Position numbers and translations under genes: made by a program | Shown: in pieces, positions 1 through 9,547 of the stretch | Layout: each line of letters starts with the position of its first letter | Numbering within the stretch: position 1 is the stretch's first letter | Assembly (NCBI RefSeq): GCF_000186265.1 | Contig: NC_014934.1 | Coordinates: 1,488,001-1,552,000, forward strand | DNA from: Cellulophaga algicola DSM 14237 | GTDB taxonomy: Bacteria > Bacteroidota > Bacteroidia > Flavobacteriales > Flavobacteriaceae | Direction of reading: 5' to 3' | DNA: 64,000 nucleotides | Notes under the pieces: model-generated | Databases searched by the model: none | What the model was told of the DNA's origin: nothing | What the model saw: the letters and a program-made list of their open reading frames with translations, nothing else

Positions 1-1
1 T

Positions 2-349
2 GAAATGCTGGTTAAAAAAGGATCATTAAGCACAGAAGAAGTTCCTTTGTTAGAATTAAAAGTAAGAGCTATTATAGAACATAGAGATTTAAAAGAATTC
101 TACACCAAAGATGCTATCGTTAAAAATGAAACTGATATAATCACAAAAAATGGCATAATTTTGCGCCCAGATCGCTTGGTAATTAAAGAAAACAAAGCCA
201 CCATAATAGATTATAAAACGGGTGCTAGAAACATTTCTTATAAAGACCAAATAGATACTTATGCTTATGCCATTGAAGAAATGGGATATCAAATTAATAA
301 AAAAATTATCATTTATATAAATGAAGAAATAATTCCTGAATTTATTTAA
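2..349 (+). CDS. AddA/UvrD-like helicase-nuclease, C-terminal end (5' partial)
   Basis: The reading frame is open to the left edge of the window, so only about the last 115 residues are seen. They carry a PD-(D/E)XK nuclease core: a RPDRLV stretch followed by IIDYKTG, which supplies the Asp...Asp-x-Lys active-site residues typical of the C-terminal nuclease domain of RecB/AddA-type helicases. The helicase motifs would lie upstream, outside the window. An AddB-like protein with the same nuclease signature lies about 2.7 kb downstream, separated by kbl and an ompA-like gene, so the two probably form one recombination/repair nuclease. The partial gene ends 9 bases before kbl, which suggests co-transcription. 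The exact family name (AddA versus another UvrD/Rep nuclease) is inferred from the C-terminus and the neighbour. Confidence 0.75.
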   Translation, partial: EMLVKKGSLSTEEVPLLELKVRAIIEHRDLKEFYTKDAIVKNETDIITKNGIILRPDRLVIKENKATIIDYKTGARNISYKDQIDTYAYAIEEMGYQINKKIIIYINEEIIPEFI

Positions 350-358
350 AATTAAAAC

Positions 359-1552
359 ATGTACGGAAACATTAAAAATTACTTGACAGAAGAACTAGAA
401 AACATTAAAGAATCTGGTTTATTTAAGAAAGAAAGAATAATTACCTCACCTCAAGATGCAGTGATCACAATAAGCACGGGAGAAGAAGTGATTAACTTTT
501 GTGCCAACAACTATCTAGGTTTATCATCACACCCAGAAGTAGTGCAAGCCGCAAAAGACACACTAGACAGCCATGGTTTTGGAATGTCATCAGTACGTTT
601 CATTTGTGGAACTCAAGATATACACAAAACCCTAGAACATACAATAGCAGATTTTTATGAAACTGAAGACACTATATTGTATGCCGCAGCTTTTGATGCT
701 AATGGTGGTGTATTTGAGCCCTTACTTTCTGGCGAAGATGCTATCATTTCAGATTCATTAAATCATGCTTCTATTATAGATGGCGTTAGGTTATGTAAAG
801 CCATGCGTTATCGTTATGCAAATAATGATATGGCAGATCTAGAGGAACAATTAAAAAAAGCAAACGACGACGGTGCGCGTTTTAAAATAATAGTTACCGA
901 TGGCGTGTTCTCTATGGATGGTGTTTTGGCGCCCCTAGATAAAATATGCGATTTAGCAGACAAATACGATGCCCTAGTCATGATAGACGAATGCCATTCT
1001 GCCGGCTATATTGGAGCTACCGGGAGAGGTACCTTAGAAGAAAAAGGTGTTTTAGGTAGAATAGATATTATTACAGGTACGCTTGGCAAAGCATTAGGTG
1101 GTGCTATGGGCGGTTATACTACAGGAAAAAAAGAGATTATTGAAATGTTACGCCAACGTTCCAGACCTTATTTGTTTTCAAACTCTCTAGCTCCGGCAAT
1201 TGTAGGTGCCTCTATAAAAGTGTTTGAAATGTTAAAAAGAGATACTTCCTTAAGAGATAAGTTAGAAGAAAACACGTTGTACTTCAAAAAAGGTATGAAA
1301 GCAGCTGGTTTTGATATTATCGAAGGAGACTCTGCAATTGTGCCTGTTATGCTCTACGATGCTAAATTATCGCAGCAAATGGCAGACCTATTATTGGAGA
1401 AAGGTATCTATGTAATTGGCTTCTTTTACCCTGTTGTACCTAAAGATAAGGCCAGAATTAGGGTTCAATTGTCTGCTGCACACACAAAAAAACACCTTGA
1501 TAAAGCAATTTCTGCCTTTACGGAGGTAGGGAAAACATTGAAAATCGTGTAA
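359..1552 (+). CDS. kbl: Glycine C-acetyltransferase (2-amino-3-ketobutyrate CoA ligase)
   Basis: This is a full-length 397-residue fold-type I PLP enzyme of the alpha-oxoamine synthase family, the same length as characterised Kbl proteins. It cleaves 2-amino-3-oxobutyrate with CoA to glycine and acetyl-CoA in threonine breakdown and acts in the cytosol. Visible signatures are the [13 protein letters not shown] substrate/CoA region near residue 50, the [10 protein letters not shown] loop whose Asp contacts the PLP ring near residue 210, and the PLP-lysine motif [11 protein letters not shown] near residue 240. Serine palmitoyltransferase and KBL are close relatives; the continuous similarity to KBL, including the SGLFKKER N-terminus, favours KBL. 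No threonine dehydrogenase gene is adjacent in the window. Confidence 0.93.
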   Translation: MYGNIKNYLTEELENIKESGLFKKERIITSPQDAVITISTGEEVINFCANNYLGLSSHPEVVQAAKDTLDSHGFGMSSVRFICGTQDIHKTLEHTIADFYETEDTILYAAAFDANGGVFEPLLSGEDAIISDSLNHASIIDGVRLCKAMRYRYANNDMADLEEQLKKANDDGARFKIIVTDGVFSMDGVLAPLDKICDLADKYDALVMIDECHSAGYIGATGRGTLEEKGVLGRIDIITGTLGKALGGAMGGYTTGKKEIIEMLRQRSRPYLFSNSLAPAIVGASIKVFEMLKRDTSLRDKLEENTLYFKKGMKAAGFDIIEGDSAIVPVMLYDAKLSQQMADLLLEKGIYVIGFFYPVVPKDKARIRVQLSAAHTKKHLDKAISAFTEVGKTLKIV

Positions 1553-1601
1553 ATGCATCATTTAATGCTTTATATGTGTTAAAAAAAATAACAAATTGAT
1601 T

Positions 1602-1631
1602 TTGTTAATAATTCTTAACAACTTACATTTG
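1602..1631 (+). promoter_or_regulatory. Flavobacterial-type promoter of the ompA-like gene
   Basis: The sequence TTG at 1602-1604, a 19-base spacer and TACATTTG at 1624-1631 match the Bacteroidetes sigma-A consensus TTG-N19-TAnnTTTG exactly. The start codon of the ompA-like gene lies 34 bases further on, giving a short leader. The match is seen directly; that it is used is inferred. Confidence 0.65.
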
Positions 1632-1665
1632 CAGCTAATAAACCCTTAAACTTAAATATAATAAA

Positions 1666-3012
1666 ATGAAACATCTTAGCAAATTATTGGTTGTTGCCCT
1701 ACTTTTTGTAGGATTTAACAGCATTCAAGCGCAAGACGAGAATAATCCATGGCAAGTTGGTTTTGGTGTAAACGCAATTGATGTTTATCCAACTAGTGAC
1801 TTCGTAGGTAGTTCTTTTGGAAATGAATATTTCAACGCTACTGATCACTGGAATATCCTTCCTTCTATCTCTTATGTATCTGTATCTAGATTCGTAGGTG
1901 ATGGTTTTTCTGTTGGAGCTAGAGGTTCTTTAAACAGAATTGACAAGTTAGGTGACGTATCTGTTGATGATTTATCTCACTACGCACTTGATGGTACTAT
2001 TAAATACAACATTTTAAAAAATACAGTAGTTGATCCTTTCGTTGAAATCGGTGGTGGTTATACTTGGATTGATGAAATCGGAGCTGGTACAGCTAACGGT
2101 GGTATTGGTGTTAATATCTGGTTTACTGAGAACATCGGTTTAACTTTACAAACTCAATATAAGCATTCTTTCGAAGATTACTTAGCTCCTCACATGCAGC
2201 ACTTAGCTGGTCTTAGCATCAAATTTGGTGGTACTGATACAGATGGTGATGGTATTTATGACAAAGATGATGCTTGTCCAGAAGTTGCTGGTTTAGAAGC
2301 TTTCAATGGTTGTCCTGATGCTGACGGTGATGGTATCGAAGACAGCAAAGATGCTTGTCCTAACGAAGCTGGTTCTAAAGAAATGAACGGTTGTCCTGAT
2401 GCTGATGGCGATGGTGTTGCTGATAAAGATGATGCTTGTCCTAACGAAGCTGGTACTGCTGCCTTAAAAGGTTGTCCAGATGCTGATGGTGATGGTGTTG
2501 CTGATAAAGATGATGAATGTCCTGCTGAAGCTGGTCCTGCATCTAACAAAGGTTGTCCTTTCTTAGATAAAGACGGTGATGGTGTATTAGACAAAGATGA
2601 TATGTGTCCAGATGTTGCTGGTACTGTAGCTAACAAAGGTTGTCCTGAAGTTACTGCTGAAGTTCAGAAACAATTGAATGATTATGCTAGAACTATCTTA
2701 TTTGATACTGGTAAATCTTCTATCAAAGCTGCATCTACTTCTGTTATGGTTGACATTATTACAATCTTAAAAGAATATCCTAATGCTAAATTTACAGTAG
2801 AAGGTCATACTGATAGCGTTGGTTCTGCTAAATTGAACCAAAGTTTATCTGAGTCTCGTGCTCTTTCTGTAAAAGAATTTTTAGTAGAAAAAGGTATCGA
2901 AGAATTTAGATTATCTGCAATTGGTTACGGTGAAGAGAAGCCTATCGCTTCTAACAGTACAAGAGCTGGTAGAACTCAAAATAGAAGAGTTGAAATTAAC
3001 TTAGTTAAATAA
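1666..3012 (+). CDS. OmpA-family outer membrane protein with thrombospondin type 3 repeats
   Basis: The 448-residue protein has a signal peptide (about residues 1-22, ending IQAQ), an N-terminal outer-membrane beta-barrel region to about residue 185, five calcium-binding TSP3-type repeats (DxDGDG...D.CP...G...GCP, residues about 190-327) and a C-terminal OmpA peptidoglycan-binding domain. The OmpA domain shows [15 protein letters not shown] and RTQNRRVEI, which contain the Asp and Arg that hold diaminopimelate. It should tie the outer membrane to the cell wall. Codon choice is strongly biased (GGT, GCT, GAT, AAC) compared with its neighbours, which implies very high expression; a perfect consensus promoter upstream and a strong terminator downstream make it monocistronic. 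Confidence 0.92.
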   Translation: MKHLSKLLVVALLFVGFNSIQAQDENNPWQVGFGVNAIDVYPTSDFVGSSFGNEYFNATDHWNILPSISYVSVSRFVGDGFSVGARGSLNRIDKLGDVSVDDLSHYALDGTIKYNILKNTVVDPFVEIGGGYTWIDEIGAGTANGGIGVNIWFTENIGLTLQTQYKHSFEDYLAPHMQHLAGLSIKFGGTDTDGDGIYDKDDACPEVAGLEAFNGCPDADGDGIEDSKDACPNEAGSKEMNGCPDADGDGVADKDDACPNEAGTAALKGCPDADGDGVADKDDECPAEAGPASNKGCPFLDKDGDGVLDKDDMCPDVAGTVANKGCPEVTAEVQKQLNDYARTILFDTGKSSIKAASTSVMVDIITILKEYPNAKFTVEGHTDSVGSAKLNQSLSESRALSVKEFLVEKGIEEFRLSAIGYGEEKPIASNSTRAGRTQNRRVEINLVK

Positions 3013-3042
3013 TAACTAAAAGTTATTTTTAAATATATTTTT

Positions 3043-3068
3043 AAAAGCTCCGCAATTGCGGAGCTTTT
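3043..3068 (+). terminator. Rho-independent terminator after ompA-like gene
   Basis: A perfect 26-base palindrome (arm AAAAGCTCCGCAA) ends in a T run. It lies 30 bases after the ompA-like stop codon. A TTG in the following reading frame lies inside its stem, which argues against that codon as the start of the next gene. Confidence 0.85.
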
Positions 3069-3079
3069 TCTATTTTTAT

Positions 3080-5812
3080 ATGATGCAAAGTTTCATAGAA
3101 GAAGTAGTTCAAGAATTAACAGAAAACGGTATAGATTTTACCGAAACCATTTTTATTCTCCCAAGTAAAAGAGCTGGTACTTTTTTAAAAAATACGATTT
3201 CTAAAAATTTACAAAAAACAATATTTGCTCCAGAAATCTATAGTATTGAAAGCTTTATTGAATTAATATCAGAACTTAATTACGCTTCAAGCACAGAGCA
3301 ACTCTTTACCCTGTACAAGTCATACCTAGCAACAAGTACTGAAAAAGATAAAGACAGTTTTTTAAGCTTCTCTAAATGGGGACAGACAGTATTACAAGAT
3401 TTTAATGAAATAGACCGTTACTTGGTAGATACCAAGGCTATATTCTCTCATTTGTCTGCTATACAAGAGTTAAACACCTATTTTCAAGAAGAACCTACCC
3501 AGATGATTGCAGATTATGTAAAATTCTGGAACAACCTAGAGGCGCTCTACACTAATTTTAATCAGACACTCCTGGAAAAAAACTTAGCTTCACAAGGTTA
3601 TGCCTACCGTACCGCTAATACATTAATAGATGATTATATTCATAAAACATTAGACAAAAAATTTGTTTTTATTGGTTTTAACGCCTTAAATAAAGCAGAG
3701 GAAAATATCATTCAACAAATACTGGAAAAATCTAATGCCCATATTTATTGGGATATAGACACCTATTTTTTAAACGATACCTTACATGATGCTAGTCTTT
3801 TTATACGTCAACATAAAAAAAATTGGAATTATTTTAAAGAACATTCTTTGAAGGGAATCAGCGAAAACTTTGATTCTAAAAAAAACATCCAACTTATAGG
3901 AGTACCTAAAAATGTATCCCAAGCTAAATACGTTGGAAATTTATTAGAAAAAATTCACGATTCTCAACCAGCTTTATTAAAACAAACCGCAATAGTTCTC
4001 GGAGATGAAAACCTATTGAACCCAATACTAAATGCAATACCTGAAAAAATAGAACGTATCAATATTACCATGGGGTATCCTATTCATAAAACTCCATTAG
4101 CTGTTTTATTCAATTTATACTTTGAGTTGTGGCTCACAAAGGAATCTAATGGGTGGTTTTACCAGCATTTATTAAATCTTCTTGCACACCCATATATTCA
4201 AATTTACCTACAAACAGACAAAACCAACAATGCGAGTGCAATAGCAAATAAAATAAAAACTAGAAACTGGATATTTGTAAAAACAAAACAATTAGCGCAA
4301 GCAGCACCAGAACTAAAGGAGTTAACCACTATATTATTTAATGATACTGCGCTAACCCCCAAAAATTTTATTCGCAGAAGTTTAGCTATTATCGCTGTCC
4401 TAAAACAAAAATTTCAAGATTCTGGTAGTCATTTAGAATTAGAATATTTGTACCGTTTTCATACCCTCTTCAATCAATTAGAGTTAATGGTGAATGAGCA
4501 TTCTTTTATTACAGATATTAAATCATTGCAATCACTCTATAAGGAATTAATAGGAACTGAAACCTTAGATTTCCAAGGAGAACCGCTACAAGGAACACAG
4601 ATTATGGGAATGCTAGAAAGTAGAAATCTAGATTTTGAAACCGTAATCATTACCTCTGTAAATGAAGGAATTTTACCATCAGGAAAGTCGAATAATTCTT
4701 TTATCCCATTCGACTTAAAAAAGATCTACGGTTTACCTACTTATAAAGAAAAAGATGCTGTGTACACTTATCACTTCTATAGACTTTTGCAACGTGCCAA
4801 GAATGTATATATCGTATACAATACAGAACCTCATGTCCTTGAAGGAAATGAAAAAAGCAGGCTAATTAAGCAATTACTCACAGACGATAACCTCTCCGAA
4901 AATATAAAAGAAATTACAGGATCTGCGGCTGTTGTTTCCGCTAATATACCGCTTGAACGTATAGAAAAAAGTGCAGATCTTATTGAACAATTAAAAGTAC
5001 TGTCTGAAAAAGGCTTCTCGCCTACTTCATTATCTAACTATGTACGCAACCCTATAGATTTTTACAAAAAAAGTATTCTAAGGATTAATGATATCAATGA
5101 AGTTGAAGAAAGCTTAGCGGCAAATACATTTGGGACCATCGTTCATGATACTTTAGAAGATTTATATCAACCTTTTGTTGGTGCATATTTAGTAAAAGAA
5201 TCCCTTGAAAATTTACTGCCTAAGATTGAAGGAACTGTACAGCATAATTTTGCAAAAACCTATGCCGACGGAGATATAACTCGAGGGAAAAATTTAATAG
5301 CTTACACTGTAATCTTACGGTATATAGAAAACTTTATAAAATTAGAATTGAAAGAGATTCAGCAGCATAAAATAAAGATCATTTCTTTAGAACAAATGCT
5401 AAATGTAGAACTTGAAATACCAGGAATCTCACATAAAATTAGATTAAGAGGTAAATTAGATCGTGTCGATGAGATAGACGGTGCAACTAGAATTATAGAT
5501 TACAAAACTGGAAAAGTGGAATCTAGAAACGTAAAAATAACCGCGTGGAATGACTTAATTGAAAATTACGATAAAAGCAAAGCTTTTCAATTGTTATGTT
5601 ATGCTATTATGATTGATAAAGTAAAACCTATCGAAACTATAAAAGCTGGAATTATTTCTTTCAAGAATTTAAATAGTGGAACCTTATACTTTTCTGAAAA
5701 AAGAACAGAAGAGATAAATAAAAGCACGCTTTTAGAATTTAAAAACGTGCTTGATACTTTAATTCAGGAAATTTTTAATCCTGATATCCCTTTTATTGAA
5801 AAAGAAGTCTAG
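3080..5812 (+). CDS. AddB-like PD-(D/E)XK nuclease family protein
   Basis: This large protein (about 910 residues) resembles the AddB subunit of AddAB-type double-strand-break processing nucleases. The N-terminus has FILPSKRAG, the place of helicase motif I, but with no GKT, so it is expected to be a non-ATP-hydrolysing helicase-like scaffold. The C-terminal third holds a nuclease core: GKLDRVDE near residue 795 and IIDYKTGK near residue 805, giving Asp...Asp-x-Lys. The four-cysteine iron-sulfur staple of Bacillus AddB is not visible; cysteines are very rare. I placed the start at the ATG pair at 3080/3083, because an earlier in-frame TTG lies within the preceding terminator. Its likely partner is the truncated AddA-like gene at the left edge. 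Confidence 0.82.
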   Translation: MMQSFIEEVVQELTENGIDFTETIFILPSKRAGTFLKNTISKNLQKTIFAPEIYSIESFIELISELNYASSTEQLFTLYKSYLATSTEKDKDSFLSFSKWGQTVLQDFNEIDRYLVDTKAIFSHLSAIQELNTYFQEEPTQMIADYVKFWNNLEALYTNFNQTLLEKNLASQGYAYRTANTLIDDYIHKTLDKKFVFIGFNALNKAEENIIQQILEKSNAHIYWDIDTYFLNDTLHDASLFIRQHKKNWNYFKEHSLKGISENFDSKKNIQLIGVPKNVSQAKYVGNLLEKIHDSQPALLKQTAIVLGDENLLNPILNAIPEKIERINITMGYPIHKTPLAVLFNLYFELWLTKESNGWFYQHLLNLLAHPYIQIYLQTDKTNNASAIANKIKTRNWIFVKTKQLAQAAPELKELTTILFNDTALTPKNFIRRSLAIIAVLKQKFQDSGSHLELEYLYRFHTLFNQLELMVNEHSFITDIKSLQSLYKELIGTETLDFQGEPLQGTQIMGMLESRNLDFETVIITSVNEGILPSGKSNNSFIPFDLKKIYGLPTYKEKDAVYTYHFYRLLQRAKNVYIVYNTEPHVLEGNEKSRLIKQLLTDDNLSENIKEITGSAAVVSANIPLERIEKSADLIEQLKVLSEKGFSPTSLSNYVRNPIDFYKKSILRINDINEVEESLAANTFGTIVHDTLEDLYQPFVGAYLVKESLENLLPKIEGTVQHNFAKTYADGDITRGKNLIAYTVILRYIENFIKLELKEIQQHKIKIISLEQMLNVELEIPGISHKIRLRGKLDRVDEIDGATRIIDYKTGKVESRNVKITAWNDLIENYDKSKAFQLLCYAIMIDKVKPIETIKAGIISFKNLNSGTLYFSEKRTEEINKSTLLEFKNVLDTLIQEIFNPDIPFIEKEV

Positions 5813-5813
5813 C

Positions 5814-6524
5814 TTACTTTAAATCAGGTCGTGTTGGGCGTACTTCAATTTTACTAGGTAATGTTCTTGGATTCATTTTTAGAACATCTAAAACAAGCTC
5901 TCCAATATCTTCTGGTTGTATTTTCCATGCATCATCTTTTGAAGGCACATGATTATTAAATTGCGAAGCTACAGATCCCGGCATTATGGTAGAAACTTTG
6001 ATGCCATACTGTCTTAAATCTAACATTACTGCTTGAGTAAAACCAACAACACCAAATTTAGTAGCATTATACCCAGCCCCATTCGCAAAAAAGTTTGTTC
6101 CCGCTAAACTAGCCAAGGTTATATAATAGCCTTCAGATTTTTTAAGGGCTTCTACTGATGCTTTTAAGGTATGAAAAACACCATTTAAATTTGTATTGAT
6201 CATTTGATGCCACTCTTCTTCCGTCATTTTATCTATAGGAGCAAAATTACCAACTCCTGCATTTGCTAAAACAACATCTAATTGTCCCCATTTACCAAGA
6301 ATAGTAGCAATGGCTTTCTCTTCATCTATTAATTTTGTAACATCAGACTCTAATGCCAAAACATGACTCTCTTTTCCTAAGCTTTTAGCTGCATCTTCTA
6401 CTGATTTTAGGGTTCTACCACTAATAGCAACTTTCATTCCGGCTGCTATTAATACTTTTGCCGTACCATAACCAATACCTTTTGAACCTCCTGTTATATA
6501 AACTACTTTATCTTTTAAATCCAT
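5814..6524 (-). CDS. SDR-family NAD(P)-dependent oxidoreductase
   Basis: This 236-residue classical short-chain dehydrogenase has the nucleotide-binding motif TGGSKGIG (residues about 10-17), an NAGVG motif near residue 90, the catalytic Ser in the TLASLAG strand and the YNATK catalytic Tyr-x3-Lys near residue 150. It would reduce or oxidise a carbonyl/alcohol substrate; sequence motifs do not reveal which. Flavobacterial genomes often annotate such proteins as 3-oxoacyl-ACP reductase-like, but the context gives no fatty-acid genes. It converges on the AddB-like gene with a single base between the stop codons and is probably transcribed alone. Confidence 0.88.
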   Translation of the reverse strand: MDLKDKVVYITGGSKGIGYGTAKVLIAAGMKVAISGRTLKSVEDAAKSLGKESHVLALESDVTKLIDEEKAIATILGKWGQLDVVLANAGVGNFAPIDKMTEEEWHQMINTNLNGVFHTLKASVEALKKSEGYYITLASLAGTNFFANGAGYNATKFGVVGFTQAVMLDLRQYGIKVSTIMPGSVASQFNNHVPSKDDAWKIQPEDIGELVLDVLKMNPRTLPSKIEVRPTRPDLK

Positions 6525-6629
6525 ATTTTTTATTTTTAGTGAAGTTAAAATACTTCTACCCTTTAATCAAAAATAGACTGTTATAATTATTTTAAAATTA
6601 AAGTAAAACTTCTCAATTTAAAAACTACC

Positions 6630-7694
6630 TTATTCCTCTAGACCAGTAACAGGGTTCTTCCTTTCATAAACATCATCTGCAAACTTGACTTGGTACGAAG
6701 ATTTAAACATGGTGCTAGGTAAGTAATAATCTGTAGTAATAATTTGTGCTCCAGATTTTTTAGCAGCTTCAAAATTTGAATAATCATTAACTCTAGCCTG
6801 TTTAGTACCGGCATCTGCTCTGGTCCTAACGATATATCCTTTTTTAACCAACTTTGGTATTAAAATAGTATTCGGGTCGTTTATAATCATTACTCCCGCT
6901 TCAGGACTCCCTTCTACATCATTAACAAATGCTACTCTCCCTTTTAAATTTGGATGCTCATTTTTATATAGTTTCTTTTTGTTATCATTATCATCTAGAA
7001 TAAAAAGAAACTTTCCTTTTCCATTTTCAATACTAGGCCAATTATGATTAAGAACTGCTTGCTCTAATGTGCTATACTCTCCTCGCACCATATCTGGAGT
7101 TATGATCTTATCTCGCCCTAAATAAGTAATTATTTCCGTATCTAAAGCTTCAAAGAGTTCCGCTGTGAATTCTTCTGCTTTTGTACCAAAAACAGACATA
7201 TCCTTATCTTTTGGCTCTAAGGTGATAAATACAGTGGTATGTTTTGGATGCTCATTGGACCACTTACGTAGTGCCAACATGCAATCTTTTAGCGTATAAA
7301 CTGAGGTTCTAAAATCAATATCAATGATATGAAAAACTTTAAAACCAGCAGTATTCATTTTACCATCCTTATCATAGACCTCCGAATCAGAAGCTACAGA
7401 AAGACCTTTGGGGTTTGTGTAACTACCGCCTTTTGAATCGGCATGAACATCAATCTCTAAATTACGAAGTCCTAAATCTAACTGTTTAGGGATACTAACA
7501 TGCGTGTACTGCAAACCTGATAAAGAGCCTGTAGTATCTCTATTTTCTAAAAACTTATACAGCTTAGGTTGTATAGCTTGCTTATAGCTATTATGTGAAC
7601 CTATAACCTGAACTTGGTTAATTTTTTTACATGAAGGTTGAGCAGTAACGCTAGCCGTAGCTATAAAAAATAAAAATAAGTAGATAAATCTCAT
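6630..7694 (-). CDS. Secreted phosphatidylinositol-specific phospholipase C-like protein
   Basis: The 354-residue protein begins with a clear signal peptide (cleavage likely after VTAQ, about residue 19) and then shows the TIM-barrel PLC X-domain pattern: VIGSHNSYKQ (first catalytic His, near residue 34), LRNLEIDVHAD (acidic metal-site region) and VFHIIDIDFRT (second His, near residue 120). This matches the calcium-dependent PI-PLC1-like group known from Streptomyces and many Bacteroidetes. The expected reaction is cleavage of phosphatidylinositol or a related phosphodiester in the periplasm or outside the cell. No lipobox and no T9SS sorting domain are seen. The natural substrate cannot be read from the sequence; it may be phosphate or inositol scavenging from host or algal lipids. 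Confidence 0.8.
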   Translation of the reverse strand: MRFIYLFLFFIATASVTAQPSCKKINQVQVIGSHNSYKQAIQPKLYKFLENRDTTGSLSGLQYTHVSIPKQLDLGLRNLEIDVHADSKGGSYTNPKGLSVASDSEVYDKDGKMNTAGFKVFHIIDIDFRTSVYTLKDCMLALRKWSNEHPKHTTVFITLEPKDKDMSVFGTKAEEFTAELFEALDTEIITYLGRDKIITPDMVRGEYSTLEQAVLNHNWPSIENGKGKFLFILDDNDNKKKLYKNEHPNLKGRVAFVNDVEGSPEAGVMIINDPNTILIPKLVKKGYIVRTRADAGTKQARVNDYSNFEAAKKSGAQIITTDYYLPSTMFKSSYQVKFADDVYERKNPVTGLEE

Positions 7695-7948
7695 AACTTA
7701 AGGACGCTTATATTCCGATAGGATCGGTATTAATTACAGTAAAAATATCTGTACAATAAAAGAATTTATAGGCATAAATTATCAAAAAAACCATAATCGT
7801 TTCTTTAAGTTTATGTAAAATACACTACCGTAAATTGGACATAAGCGGGTATTATAAATTTGATTTAATTATAAGATAACCTTCACATAAAATAGATTGA
7901 GGTTCAATTTTCTTCTTTTGCAATACCAACGAAATTTTATACTCTCAC

Positions 7949-8497
7949 ATGAAAACGACCCAAGAATTTGAAAAAATATATTCTAATTACTGGGAAAAGC
8001 TTTACGCTTTCGCTTTCAAAATGACTGGCGACAGTAACTTATCAAAAAATATTATTCAAGACGTTTTTACAAATTTGTGGGAACGAAAAAGTGAAATTGA
8101 AATTATTTCCATTGAAAGCTTTTTATTTAGAGCCGTAAAAAATCATATTCTAAAATCATACCGCGAGCAGAAATTTAACACTTCTGAAATTGATGATACT
8201 ATAGAAAAGCTTATTGAAGATACTCCAGATTATTCTGACATAGACTTTATAGCGTATCTAAATCCTTTATTAGACAAACTCCCTGAAAAAAGAAGAGAAA
8301 TTCTTCTAATGAATAAGCTACAAGAGATGAACATTGAGCAAATTGCAGAAGAACTTCAATTGTCTAAACAGACGGTGAAAAATCAATTATCTTCTGCTCT
8401 AAGTCAAATTCGTTTAGAACTAACCCAATTATCTTGGCTATTATCAGCGTTAATTACCACTTCTTTTTTACTTAATGTTTGCTTAAAGATTTCGTAA
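7949..8497 (+). CDS. ECF RNA polymerase sigma factor (FecI-like)
   Basis: The 182-residue protein has sigma region 2 (about residues 7-75, with SKNIIQDVFTNLWERK) and region 4 (about residues 110-160, with PEKRREILLMNK and an HTH ending SKQTVKNQLSSA). This is the Bacteroidetes family 1 type of extracytoplasmic-function sigma factor that pairs with FecR anti-sigmas to switch on susC/susD operons. It is followed by the fecR gene, with the sigma stop codon 57 bases before the fecR ATG chosen here. An unusual hydrophobic C-terminal tail (SWLLSALITTSFLLNVCL) follows region 4 and could associate with the membrane or with the FecR transmembrane helix. Confidence 0.92.
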   Translation: MKTTQEFEKIYSNYWEKLYAFAFKMTGDSNLSKNIIQDVFTNLWERKSEIEIISIESFLFRAVKNHILKSYREQKFNTSEIDDTIEKLIEDTPDYSDIDFIAYLNPLLDKLPEKRREILLMNKLQEMNIEQIAEELQLSKQTVKNQLSSALSQIRLELTQLSWLLSALITTSFLLNVCLKIS

Positions 8498-8553
8498 CAT
8501 TTCCCGATAGTACTTTTTTTGTTTTCTGGTACTTACTAATAGAAAACAAGTTT

Positions 8554-9474
8554 ATGCTGTCTGAATCAAAATCTATTCTCAAAAAGTTACTTGCCAAAAG
8601 TATTCGTAACAATACGAGTGCCTCTGAAGATAAGTTACTTCAAAACCTCCTTAAAAAAGTCTACCATAAAACTAGTTGGGATGAAAAAACCATGGGAGAT
8701 AAGCACAAAATAAAAAATGAGATAAGATCTAAAATAGATTTAAAACCTGTAAAAGTTTTAAACTTAAGCGTTATAAAATATGCAGCTGCAATAATCAGTA
8801 TAGTTACGTTAGTTTTTCTTTTTCACCATAGAAATTCTACTCCGAAAATGTTAGTTACGACAACAGAGCGTGTTCTAGACTCCGTTTTATTACAAGATGG
8901 TTCATTAGTGTATTTAGCACCAAACTCAAGTTTGGAATATCCTGAAACATTTAAAGGCAAAGAACGGAATGTAAAGCTTCTTAAAGGAAATGCATTTTTT
9001 GAGGTTACTAAAGATCCTAAACATCCTTTCATTATACATTCTGGCCAAGTAAAAACTAAGGTACTAGGAACTTCATTTCATATACGCTTAGCCGAAAAAA
9101 GCTGTCGCGTATCTGTTGTTACAGGAAAAGTAGAGGTGAATTATAAAAATAGTACAGAAAATTTAATTCCAGGAGAGGAAGCTCATACCAATGGAAAGCT
9201 CCTAAAGAAAGAAACCACTCCTACTATTATGGCCTATAACTGGTACACCCAAGATGTAAGCCTAAAAGAAGTAAAACTCAGAGAGGTATTGCATTTAATG
9301 CATCTAAAATATGGAGTTACAAATACGATAAATAGCAGCAAAATAAATGACTTAAAACTCACGCTATTTATTGGCAAAAAAGCAGCAGTTGAAGAAATTT
9401 TAAATCAAATAAATTATATAACCAATTTAAACCTGAGCTATGAAAATGAAATAATTACACAGGATTCAAAATAA
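8554..9474 (+). CDS. FecR-family anti-sigma factor
   Basis: About 306 residues from the ATG at 8554; an in-frame start further upstream would overlap the sigma gene and add a sequence unlike the family, so I prefer 8554. The N-terminal ~60 residues are cytoplasmic and bind the sigma factor, a single transmembrane helix follows (VIKYAAAIISIVTLVFLF), then the periplasmic FecR domain (SLVYLAPNSSLEYPE, KLLKGNAFFEVTKDPKHPF) and a C-terminal DUF4974-type domain that contacts the STN domain of SusC. It should hold the upstream sigma factor inactive until SusC binds its ligand. The stop is followed at once by an A-rich stretch and a hairpin. Confidence 0.92.
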   Translation: MLSESKSILKKLLAKSIRNNTSASEDKLLQNLLKKVYHKTSWDEKTMGDKHKIKNEIRSKIDLKPVKVLNLSVIKYAAAIISIVTLVFLFHHRNSTPKMLVTTTERVLDSVLLQDGSLVYLAPNSSLEYPETFKGKERNVKLLKGNAFFEVTKDPKHPFIIHSGQVKTKVLGTSFHIRLAEKSCRVSVVTGKVEVNYKNSTENLIPGEEAHTNGKLLKKETTPTIMAYNWYTQDVSLKEVKLREVLHLMHLKYGVTNTINSSKINDLKLTLFIGKKAAVEEILNQINYITNLNLSYENEIITQDSK

Positions 9475-9480
9475 AAAAAA

Positions 9481-9505
9481 CCGCAATTGCTACGAACAAT
9501 TGCGG
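9481..9505 (-). terminator. Hairpin terminator facing leftward, upstream of the IS
   Basis: A 9-bp perfect stem (CCGCAATTG/CAATTGCGG, 7-base loop) is followed on the minus strand by a run of eight T. Read leftward it is a good terminator that would stop the IS transposase transcript before it runs antisense into fecR. On the plus strand the T run is missing, so it would form only a leader hairpin between fecR and susC. Confidence 0.55.
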
Positions 9506-9537
9506 CCTATGTTCAAGCATTATTCACTAACACTTAA

Positions 9538-9547
9538 ATAAATGTAT
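9538..9547. repeat. Target-site duplication, left copy
   Basis: ATAAATGTAT directly abuts the left inverted repeat of the IS and recurs at 10504-10513 after the right one. IS1595-family elements usually make 8-bp duplications, so two of the ten bases may be chance. The copy contains an ATG that duplicates the susC start codon and is closed by a TAG after five codons. Confidence 0.8.

Noticed and set aside
2256-2636. Minus-strand frame of 126 residues in the ompA-like gene
   Set aside because: It is the antisense shadow of the TSP3 repeats, whose codon bias removes stops on the other strand.
3056-3079. Upstream TTG start for the AddB-like gene
   Set aside because: It lies inside the perfect terminator stem of the preceding gene; ATG at 3080/3083 is more likely.
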